DNA of 6,434 bases. Source: an uncultured Mucispirillum sp. GTDB taxonomy: Bacteria; Chrysiogenota; Deferribacteres; Deferribacterales; Mucispirillaceae. Location of the stretch: positions 1 to 6,434 of the forward strand of contig CAMWVK010000101.1 in NCBI GenBank assembly GCA_947177675.1, in the 5' to 3' direction. Under the pieces are notes generated by a model, which saw nothing but the letters and a program-made list of their open reading frames with translations, did not search any database and had not been told where the DNA came from. The position numbers and the translations under genes are program-made. Positions 1-5,790 of this stretch are shown piece by piece. Position 1 is the first letter of the stretch, and each line of letters opens with the position of its first letter.

Positions 1-26
1 ATATCAGTGTGTGCCTATACTGATAT
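1..26. repeat. Perfect 8-bp inverted repeat at the left edge (terminator stem or operator)
   Basis: ATATCAGT (1-8) and ACTGATAT (19-26) are perfect inverted copies around a 10-base centre. With G-T pairs the stem can extend inward by two or three more pairs. It may continue left of the window. No T-run follows (TTATTATAATT), so a Rho-independent terminator of a preceding gene is possible but weak. Because it lies directly upstream of a TATAAT hexamer, it could instead be an operator for the hydrogenase promoter. The sequence does not match a site I can name. Confidence 0.45.
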
Positions 27-30
27 TTAT

Positions 31-36
31 TATAAT
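31..36 (+). promoter_or_regulatory. Candidate -10 element of the hydrogenase operon promoter
   Basis: TATAAT matches the sigma-70 consensus exactly. The -35 position (around 8-13, TGTGTG) does not match TTGACA and falls inside the dyad, as it might at an activator-dependent or repressed promoter. It would give a leader of about 130 bases. In DNA this AT-rich a chance TATAAT is common, so the call is tentative. I saw no sigma-54 type GG/GC element. Confidence 0.3.
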
Positions 37-129
37 TCATAGTAACCAAGTAAGTATCTTTGTATATTACAGCTGGTATTTTACATGGTTTATCCATGAT
101 AAGAATATATCATATTTCAAATTAAATAA

Positions 130-162
130 GTGCAAACGCACCATATATGATGTGGTATGCAC
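130..162 (+). promoter_or_regulatory. Possible leader hairpin just before the first ribosome binding site
   Basis: GTGCA (130-134) can pair with TGCAC (158-162), and inside it ACCA (140-143) with TGGT (153-156). The result is an interrupted stem that ends one base before the AGGGGGT site and encloses the unused ATG at 157. It could modulate translation of the small subunit. The stem is short and interrupted, so it may be chance. Confidence 0.3.
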
Positions 163-163
163 C

Positions 164-170
164 AGGGGGT
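164..170 (+). promoter_or_regulatory. Ribosome binding site that fixes the small-subunit start
   Basis: AGGGGGT ends a few bases before ATG 175, which is good spacing for a Shine-Dalgarno site. The upstream in-frame ATG at 157 has no comparable purine-rich run in front of it, and starting there would add six residues (MHQGVC) before the Tat signal. The site therefore favours 175. Confidence 0.75.
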
Positions 171-174
171 TTGT

Positions 175-1341
175 ATGATCGAACGTAGTTTATTATCCGC
201 CGGGATATCCAGGCGGGATTTCATGAAAACAGTTTCAACAGCAACTGCAATCATGGGATTACCACTTGCAATGGCTGAAGAAGTTGTTGCTCAAGCAGGC
301 AAAGAAGATAATCGTCCGCCTGTAATATGGCTTCACTTTCAGGAATGTACTGGCTGCTCTGAAGCATTATTAAGAGCTAATCATCCAAGCATTGCAGAAG
401 TTGTTCTTGATATTATCAATCTTGAATATCAGGAAACATTAATGGCTGGTTCTGGTGACCAGGCAGAAGAATCACTTCATAATGCTATTGAAAAACACGC
501 AGGTAAATACATACTTGTAGTAGAAGGTTCTATTCCAACAGAAGATATGGCAGTATGCTGTCAGGTAGGCGGTAAAACTGCATTAGATTCTTTTAAAGAA
601 GCTGCTTCAAAAGCTGCCGTTGTTGTATCTCTTGGTGCATGTGCATGCTCTGGTGGTATTGTTGCTATTGAACCAAACCCAACAAAAGCTAAAGGTGTTA
701 TTGATATTCTTGCTGGTGATATGCAGTGGTCTGATGACGATTTAGATAGAAAATACATTTCACTCCCAGGCTGCCCACCTAACCCATACAATATATTAGG
801 TGTTATTTTATATGTTGCTACTTTTGGTAAACTGCCAGAAAAAGGTTTAAAAATACCAGCAATTTCAAACCTTTCTAAAAAAGATGAAAGAGCACACCGT
901 CCAACATTTGCTTACGGCAGATTAATTCATGAACACTGCGAACGCAGACCACACTTTGATGCTGGTCGTTTCGCAAGAGAATTTGGAGATGAAGGTCATA
1001 GAAATGGCTGGTGTTTATACCATATGGGCTGTAAAGGTCCTGAAACTTATGCTAACTGTTCAATAATCCATTTTAATGATGGTGCTGCATGGCCTATTGG
1101 TAACGGCTCTCCATGTATCGGTTGTACAGAAGGCACAGTTCTATTTAAAGACAGTTTATTCTCATTAGCTAAGGTGGCTCAACCTAAACCACATTCAAAT
1201 ATACTTGAAACACAAGGCAGAGGTAAAGAATCCTCTGTTGCCCAAGCAGCTGTTGTTGGCGGTCTTGTAGGTGCTGCAATTGGTGCAGGAGCAGTATTTG
1301 CAAGTAAACTTCCAAAGGAGCCAGAGGATGAAAACAAATAG
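175..1341 (+). CDS. hybO: [NiFe] hydrogenase small subunit, Tat-exported, membrane-anchored (Hyb type)
   Basis: This is the electron-transfer subunit of a periplasmic uptake hydrogenase and carries three Fe-S clusters. With the start at 175 it has 388 residues, about the usual length. A twin-arginine signal (SRRDFMK, Arg13-Arg14) is followed by a hydrophobic stretch to about residue 40. Proximal-cluster ligands are Cys58 and Cys61 (ECTGC), Cys156 (GACAC) and Cys200 (PGCPPNP). Distal-cluster ligands are His252, Cys255, Cys280 and Cys286. Medial-cluster ligands are Cys295, Cys314 and Cys317. Pro307, where a fourth medial cysteine would sit, is kept, so a [3Fe-4S] medial cluster is expected. A Gly/Ala-rich hydrophobic helix at about 354-378 is the C-terminal membrane anchor. 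An ATG at 157 is in frame, but the one at 175 has the strong AGGGGG site. The extra cysteines that mark oxygen-tolerant enzymes (CTCC in place of CTGC) are absent. Family assignment is certain. The symbol hybO follows the E. coli Hyd-2 naming; other genomes use hybS or hynA. Confidence 0.95.
   Translation: MIERSLLSAGISRRDFMKTVSTATAIMGLPLAMAEEVVAQAGKEDNRPPVIWLHFQECTGCSEALLRANHPSIAEVVLDIINLEYQETLMAGSGDQAEESLHNAIEKHAGKYILVVEGSIPTEDMAVCCQVGGKTALDSFKEAASKAAVVVSLGACACSGGIVAIEPNPTKAKGVIDILAGDMQWSDDDLDRKYISLPGCPPNPYNILGVILYVATFGKLPEKGLKIPAISNLSKKDERAHRPTFAYGRLIHEHCERRPHFDAGRFAREFGDEGHRNGWCLYHMGCKGPETYANCSIIHFNDGAAWPIGNGSPCIGCTEGTVLFKDSLFSLAKVAQPKPHSNILETQGRGKESSVAQAAVVGGLVGAAIGAGAVFASKLPKEPEDENK
1314..1320 (+). 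promoter_or_regulatory. Ribosome binding site that fixes the hybA start
   Basis: AAAGGAG lies 7 bases before ATG 1328, inside the last codons of the small-subunit gene. It shows that hybA begins at 1328 rather than at the in-frame ATG 1271, and that the two genes overlap by 14 bases, a usual setting for coupled translation of subunits needed in equal amounts. Confidence 0.8.
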
Positions 1342-2392
1342 ACGCGATTTTTTAAAGGCAGCAGCAGGCTCTGCAGCAACAGCAGGTGTGCTAACTTTAA
1401 CTCCGTCTTATGCAGCAGCATCAGATGAGGGTGCACCTTTTGCTGAAAACACTATGGTTAAATTCTATGATTCAACTGTATGTGTTGGCTGTCAAGCTTG
1501 TGTTGTAGCATGCTATGAAACAAACTTTGTCAATAGAGCAGATACTCTTAACAAACCTAAAGAGGAAAGGAACTTTATTGAAAATAATGATGTTGTTCCT
1601 GTTTTAGCTGAAGAAGACCAGTTTGATACACAAGCTCCATGGATACGCATTAATGGTCTTGATTACAGGCTGAGAACTATTATAAGAAAATATGTTGATG
1701 AAAATGAAAAATCTCATTTCATTAAACAAAATTGTATGCATTGTAAAAAACCGGGCTGTGTTTCTGCATGTCCTGTAAGTGCATTACAAAAAGATAAAGA
1801 TGATGGTGTTGTTACTTATGACCCTAACCGCTGCATAGGCTGCCGTTACTGTCAAATGGCATGTCCATTTAATATACCAGCATTTGAATGGCACAGAGCA
1901 AATCCAAAAATTACTAAATGCGATATGTGTCGCTCAACAATTAACCCAAAGACTAATGATTTTGATATTGATGCAGAAGGCAATGCTGTATATAGAGATA
2001 ATCCTAATAAAGGCACTGCATGTACAAAAGTATGTCCTACAGGTGCTGTTCTATATGGCAGAAGGGAAGATATGCTTGCTCTTGCTCACAACCGTATTAA
2101 TAAATCAAAAGAAAAAGGCGAAAACAAATACTATGAAGATACAGCTAGAGGCGAATCTGTTCTTGGTGAAAAAGTTTATGGCGGGACAGGCGAGCTTGTA
2201 ATTGCTGCTGTTGATTTCAGAAAACTTGATTTCCCTGTTGATAAAATAGGTGATAGAGCTACTGCTTATAAATCAGAAGGCATCCAGCACACAATTTATA
2301 AATATGGTATTGCTCCAATAGCCCTTTTTACAGCATTATCGTTAGTTGTTCGTAAAAATGTTAAAAAACATCATGAACATGAGGAGGACTAA
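1328..2392 (+). CDS. hybA: Hydrogenase Fe-S subunit HybA (four [4Fe-4S] clusters, Tat signal, C-terminal anchor)
   Basis: This periplasmic ferredoxin-like subunit should relay electrons from the small subunit to HybB. It has 354 residues when started at 1328. The twin-arginine signal is NRRDFLK (Arg5-Arg6), followed by an Ala-rich stretch. Sixteen cysteines form four [4Fe-4S] motifs: 52/55/58/62, 136/139/144/148, 169/172/175/179, and 198/201 with 232/236. This is the pattern of the HybA/DmsB/NrfC family. A hydrophobic segment at about 326-341 near the C-terminus, typical of HybA rather than DmsB, would anchor it, leaving a short His/Glu-rich tail (HHEHEED). The frame is open back to 1271, but that start would lie deep in the small-subunit gene, and only ATG 1328 has a Shine-Dalgarno (AAAGGAG) and puts the Tat motif at the N-terminus. 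It overlaps the small-subunit gene by 14 bases, so coupled translation is likely. Confidence 0.94.
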   Translation: MKTNRRDFLKAAAGSAATAGVLTLTPSYAAASDEGAPFAENTMVKFYDSTVCVGCQACVVACYETNFVNRADTLNKPKEERNFIENNDVVPVLAEEDQFDTQAPWIRINGLDYRLRTIIRKYVDENEKSHFIKQNCMHCKKPGCVSACPVSALQKDKDDGVVTYDPNRCIGCRYCQMACPFNIPAFEWHRANPKITKCDMCRSTINPKTNDFDIDAEGNAVYRDNPNKGTACTKVCPTGAVLYGRREDMLALAHNRINKSKEKGENKYYEDTARGESVLGEKVYGGTGELVIAAVDFRKLDFPVDKIGDRATAYKSEGIQHTIYKYGIAPIALFTALSLVVRKNVKKHHEHEED

Positions 2393-2394
2393 TA

Positions 2395-3591
2395 ATGAGT
2401 AAGCAAAGAGAATATGCAATTCATAAAGCCCCTATATTGACTCCTGCTTTTTTCATTGTATTAGCAGTAATATGCATAGGTATGGCTATTGTTGTTTACA
2501 GATATTTTGCAGGTATTGGTCCTGTATCTAATCTTTCAAACGGCTATCCTTGGGGTATTTGGCTTTCTTATGATGTTGCAACTGGTTCTGCAATTGCCTG
2601 CGGTGGTTATGTATTAGCTGTTACAGTATATATAATGAATAATTTTAAATATCATGCAATGGTTAGGTCAGCAGTTCTTGCAAGTATGTTTGGATACAGT
2701 CTGGCTGGACTTTCAGTTATGGTGGATATTGGTCGTTACTGGAACTCATACGGCTTTTTTATACCTAGCAGAATGAATCCTAATTCAGCACTTTTTGAAG
2801 TTGCTCTTTGTATTATGGCATACTGTGTAGTATTAATACTTGAATATCTCCCTGCAGTATTTGAAAGATTTGCAGACAGCGATAAATCTAAATCTCCAAA
2901 ACTTGTGGAGTTTGGTAAAACATGGGAAAAAAGATTCTCTAAAGCACTTTTTGTTATTGTTGCAATTGGTGCTACTCTGCCAACAATGCACCAATCTTCA
3001 TTAGGAACATTATATGTATTAATGGGCTACAAACTTGACCCAATGTGGCAGACTGGCTTCTTACCACTGTTGTTCTTGAGTAATGCTTATTTAATGGGCT
3101 TTTCTATAACAGCTTTTGAAACAGTTCTTTCTACAAGATTATTAAAAAGACCATTTGAAAAAGAAATAGTAGATTTATCAAAAGTTATTCCTTTTGTAGT
3201 GGGTTTCTGGCTTATTGTAAGAGTTATATCAGTTACTCTAAACGGCGGCTGGTCACATGCTTTTGCACTTTCTACTCAGTCAATATGGTTCTGGCTTGAA
3301 CTTATATTAGTTATAGTACCATCACTTATGATATTAACATGCAAATATGCTAAAAGTGAAAGCGGTATATTCTTGATTGGTATGCTTCTTTTAATAGGCG
3401 GTGGTATGTACAGGATTGGCGTATATAATGTAGGTTTTAATCCTGGAGCAGAATGGAATACATATTTTCCAAGTGTAGCAGAATTTTTAATTACTTTAAG
3501 CTTTATTGCTATAGAAGTATTTGGATATATGGTACTTGTTAAATTAACCCCTGTGCTTCCTAATCTGGAAAACCATGGGCATCATCACTAG
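2395..3591 (+). CDS. hybB: Hydrogenase integral membrane subunit HybB (NrfD/PsrC family)
   Basis: This 398-residue, strongly hydrophobic protein is close to the length of E. coli HybB. I see about ten membrane segments, roughly at residues 17-38, 58-80, 91-112, 133-157, 182-202, 222-246, 262-282, 295-316, 323-342 and 360-384. The polar residues in the early helices (NGYPWGIW near 49-56, Asp111 and Arg114 in VDIGRYW, Glu135) fit the NrfD/PsrC family of quinone-interacting membrane proteins. Its expected job is to take electrons from HybA and pass them to (mena)quinone. There are no haem-binding histidine pairs of the HyaC cytochrome b type, which separates this enzyme from Hyd-1-like systems. 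The gene starts 2 bases after the hybA stop, and its Shine-Dalgarno GAGGAGG (2381-2387) lies inside the last codons of hybA. The protein ends in a His-rich tail (NHGHHH). Confidence 0.93.
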   Translation: MSKQREYAIHKAPILTPAFFIVLAVICIGMAIVVYRYFAGIGPVSNLSNGYPWGIWLSYDVATGSAIACGGYVLAVTVYIMNNFKYHAMVRSAVLASMFGYSLAGLSVMVDIGRYWNSYGFFIPSRMNPNSALFEVALCIMAYCVVLILEYLPAVFERFADSDKSKSPKLVEFGKTWEKRFSKALFVIVAIGATLPTMHQSSLGTLYVLMGYKLDPMWQTGFLPLLFLSNAYLMGFSITAFETVLSTRLLKRPFEKEIVDLSKVIPFVVGFWLIVRVISVTLNGGWSHAFALSTQSIWFWLELILVIVPSLMILTCKYAKSESGIFLIGMLLLIGGGMYRIGVYNVGFNPGAEWNTYFPSVAEFLITLSFIAIEVFGYMVLVKLTPVLPNLENHGHHH

Positions 3592-3648
3592 GCTTTAAGC
3601 CTGTAAAAATTGCATATAAATAATATGCTAAAAAGGCTTGTAAGCCTA
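3589..3648 (+). repeat. Nested inverted repeats forming a long hairpin between hybB and the large subunit
   Basis: The 82-base spacer contains two near-identical palindromes, AGGCTTTAAGCCT (3590-3602) and AGGCTTGTAAGCCT (3634-3647). Between them is a third inverted repeat, GCATAT (3612-3617) with ATATGC (3623-3628). Read as one RNA fold, 3589-3595 pairs with 3642-3648 (7 bp), 3597-3602 with 3634-3639 (6 bp), and the GCATAT stem caps it. That makes about 19 pairs with small internal loops, starting at the hybB stop codon. No T-run follows on the + strand, so it is not an ordinary terminator. An RNA-processing or transcript-stabilising element ahead of the catalytic subunit is one reading; a partial attenuator is another. 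Confidence 0.6.
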
Positions 3649-3673
3649 AAAGATTATAAAAAAGGAGATTTAT

Positions 3674-5383
3674 ATGCCAGTTAATGGAAATAGAATTACA
3701 GTAGACCCAATCACAAGAATTGAAGGTCACCTGCGTATAGATGTTGAAGTAGAAGGCGGTAAAGTTTCTAATTCTTGGTCATCTGCTCAAGCATTTAGAG
3801 GTATTGAAACTATTATGAGAGGCAAAGACCCACGCAGTGCATGGGCTATGACTCAGCGTTTCTGTGGTGTTTGTACAACTACTCATGCATTATGCTCTAT
3901 CAGGTCTGTTGAAGATGCTTTAAATGTGCCTGTTCCAGTTAATGCCCATATGCTTAGAAATTTAGTAATGACTATGCAGTCTTTACAAGACCATATAGTT
4001 CACTTCTATCATTTAACAGCATTAGACTGGGTGGATATTGTAAGTGCATTATCTGCAGACCCTGCAAAAGCTGGTAAAATCGCAGAAAGCCTTGCAGCTT
4101 ATTCACCAATAGACAAAGCATGGCCAGCAAACTCATTTAATACAATGAAAAACGCCAAAGACCGTTTAGCAGCTTTTGTTGGAACTAAAAATTTAGGTAT
4201 TTATGGCTCTGGTTACTGGGGACATAAAGATATGAGACTTACTCCAGAAATAAACTTACTTGCTTTTGCTCACTATTTAGAAGCATTAGAATATCAGCGT
4301 AAAATTGCAGAAGCAGTTGCAATCATTGGTAGTAAAAATCCACATATCCAAAACTTAACTGTTGGTGGTGTATCTACTGCAATTAACTTTGACAGTATGG
4401 CTGCACTAAATATGGAAAGAGTTCAATGGATTAAAAAACTTCTTGATGAAACAGCTGATTTTGTAAGATGTGTATATATTCCAGATGTTATTGCAATTGC
4501 AGGTGTATATAAAGACTGGTTTAACCTTGGTAAATGCTCACCTAACTATATTGCAGTGCCAGATGTTCCAATGAATTCAGAATTAACCGTATTTGGTATG
4601 AAAGGTGGTATTATCACAGGTGATACATTCAGAGAAATTAAAGACTGGAAAGACGATGCATTAAGAAAAGGTATTACAGAAAATACTACTCATGCCTGGT
4701 ATAAAAATCCACAAGATACGCTGCACCCTTATGATGGCGAACAAATTCCATCATATACTGACTGGCAGGAAAACGGTAAATATTCATGGGCTAAAGCTCC
4801 TCGTTTTGAAGATAATGTGACTCAGACTGGTCCTATAGCTCAAGTATTAGCAGGCTATATGGCTGGGGATCCGCTTGTTAAAAAATATGTTGATTTTGTT
4901 GCATCAAAAGTTGGTGTAACTATTCCGCAGCTTAACTCTGTAATGGGGCGTAATGCAGCAAGAGCTGTCAGAGCATTATTAATGGTTGACCATGCTTATA
5001 TCTGTTTAGAAACATTACTTGATAACTGCAAAACAGACCAAAGCTATGTAAACTATTTAAAAGAAGTTCCAGCTGATAAAGAATATATAGGTGTTGGGTT
5101 TAATGAGGCACCTCGTGGTATGCTTTCTCACTGGATTAAAATTAAAAACGGTGTAATTGAAAACTACAGTGCTGTTGTTCCATCTACATGGACAGCAGGT
5201 CCAAGAGATGACAAAGGCAGAAAAGGTCCTTATGAAGAATCATTAATGAACCTTCCTGTTGCAGAAATGGATAAACCACTTGAAGTTATTCGTTCTATTC
5301 ACTCTTTTGACCCTTGCATAGCTTGTGCAGTTCACACTATTGACCCAGAAGGTAAAGAGATAGTGAATGTAAAAATCAGATAA
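3674..5383 (+). CDS. hybC: [NiFe] hydrogenase large (catalytic) subunit, precursor
   Basis: This is the H2-splitting subunit, 569 residues, essentially the length of E. coli HybC. The N-terminal motif RFCGVCTTTHA gives Ni-Fe ligands Cys64 and Cys67, and the C-terminal motif DPCIACAVH gives Cys548 and Cys551. Glu17 in TRIEGHL is the conserved proton-relay glutamate, and Arg481 in EAPRGM matches the conserved active-site arginine. The precursor should be cut after His554, removing 15 residues, once the metal centre is in place. It has no signal peptide, which is normal: it crosses the membrane folded, bound to the Tat-bearing small subunit. ATG 3674 is preceded by AAAGGAGA at a 6-base spacing. 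Unlike the tightly packed upstream genes it sits behind an 82-base structured gap, so its expression may be tuned separately. No maturation protease gene follows. hynB and hybL are other names in use. Confidence 0.96.
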   Translation: MPVNGNRITVDPITRIEGHLRIDVEVEGGKVSNSWSSAQAFRGIETIMRGKDPRSAWAMTQRFCGVCTTTHALCSIRSVEDALNVPVPVNAHMLRNLVMTMQSLQDHIVHFYHLTALDWVDIVSALSADPAKAGKIAESLAAYSPIDKAWPANSFNTMKNAKDRLAAFVGTKNLGIYGSGYWGHKDMRLTPEINLLAFAHYLEALEYQRKIAEAVAIIGSKNPHIQNLTVGGVSTAINFDSMAALNMERVQWIKKLLDETADFVRCVYIPDVIAIAGVYKDWFNLGKCSPNYIAVPDVPMNSELTVFGMKGGIITGDTFREIKDWKDDALRKGITENTTHAWYKNPQDTLHPYDGEQIPSYTDWQENGKYSWAKAPRFEDNVTQTGPIAQVLAGYMAGDPLVKKYVDFVASKVGVTIPQLNSVMGRNAARAVRALLMVDHAYICLETLLDNCKTDQSYVNYLKEVPADKEYIGVGFNEAPRGMLSHWIKIKNGVIENYSAVVPSTWTAGPRDDKGRKGPYEESLMNLPVAEMDKPLEVIRSIHSFDPCIACAVHTIDPEGKEIVNVKIR

Positions 5384-5404
5384 CCCTAAATCTTAACAAT
5401 ATAA

Positions 5405-5429
5405 AAGGCACCTTATTTTAAGGTGCCTT
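5405..5429. terminator. Hairpin terminator of the hydrogenase operon, probably bidirectional
   Basis: AAGGCACCTTA pairs with TAAGGTGCCTT, giving an 11-bp perfect stem with a three-base loop, 21 bases after the large-subunit stop. On the + strand it is followed by ATTTGTAATT, a modest T-rich tail. On the - strand it is followed by TTTTATATTG. It ends the hydrogenase transcript and could also act as a back-up stop for leftward transcription from the cheZ side. Confidence 0.8.
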
Positions 5430-5681
5430 ATTTGTAATTATATCATTAAACTTACCTAAAAAAATTGAACAAGCCAGTAAAATATATATTCATAAAAGAG
5501 AGAAATAAAGTGTCTTAGCTGCTGATATGTTGTATATGTATCACTGTTGATAGGAATATATTGTTTTATGATTTTATTTCTACACACTAACTACATACTG
5601 TCCATTCTGGTTAATGCGAAAAATCTAAATTATATATCTTTTATATAATATTTATGACTATTTAAACCTGCTATTTATATA

Positions 5682-5709
5682 CAAAAAAACTCCCTTAATT
5701 GTAAGGGAG
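5682..5709 (-). terminator. Rho-independent terminator of the cheZ-like gene
   Basis: Read on the - strand, CTCCCTTA/TAAGGGAG form an 8-bp stem with a four-base loop, followed at once by seven T (the A-run at 5683-5689 on the + strand). This is a canonical intrinsic terminator about 80 bases past the stop of the cheZ-like gene. Confidence 0.85.
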
Positions 5710-5790
5710 CTTGAAATTATTGAAAATATATTCTTATAATTCTGCTTGAATACATTCAGGCTTTATATATAAATATTATTTTTATAAATT

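Larger units (their letters stand above)
5384..5790. other. Intergenic region between convergent genes; only terminators recognised
   Basis: Apart from the two terminator hairpins, I see no gene in these 407 bases. The stretch 5440-5680 is very AT-rich. It includes AT-only inverted repeats such as ATTATAT (5629-5635) and ATATAAT (5643-5649), which are unremarkable at this composition. The longest notable small frame, 5568-5648 on the + strand (26 residues), has no well-placed ribosome site. No tRNA, CRISPR repeat or insertion-sequence end was seen. Confidence 0.6.

Noticed and set aside
84..98. CATGG/CCATG hairpin in the operon leader
   Set aside because: A 5-bp stem alone is too short to support a function, and no known regulator site is matched.
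334..357. Possible oxygen-tolerant (group 1d) hydrogenase
   Set aside because: The motif is CTGC, not CTCC, and the second extra cysteine of that class is also missing. HybA and HybB replace the HyaC-type cytochrome b, so a standard oxygen-sensitive Hyb enzyme is more likely.
561..791. Antisense open frame of 76 codons inside the small-subunit gene
   Set aside because: It lies wholly opposite well-conserved hydrogenase coding sequence, has no recognisable domain, and is best explained as a shadow frame.
1179..1436. Antisense open frame of 85 codons across the small subunit/hybA junction
   Set aside because: Its low-complexity Leu/Ala/Thr/Pro-rich product reflects the complement of Ala/Gly-rich Tat and anchor segments, and both sense genes are certain.
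1884..2201. Second + strand frame of 105 codons inside hybA
   Set aside because: It overlaps the cluster III/IV region of hybA in another frame, has an unstructured-looking composition and lacks a convincing ribosome site.
5568..5648. Small hydrophobic frame of 26 codons in the intergenic region
   Set aside because: The nearest purine run (AGGA) is about 12 bases away, the composition is AT-driven, and it sits between two terminators with no clear promoter.
5629..5649. AT-only inverted repeat in the convergent intergenic region
   Set aside because: It contains only A and T in its arms in a very AT-rich stretch; such matches are expected by chance.
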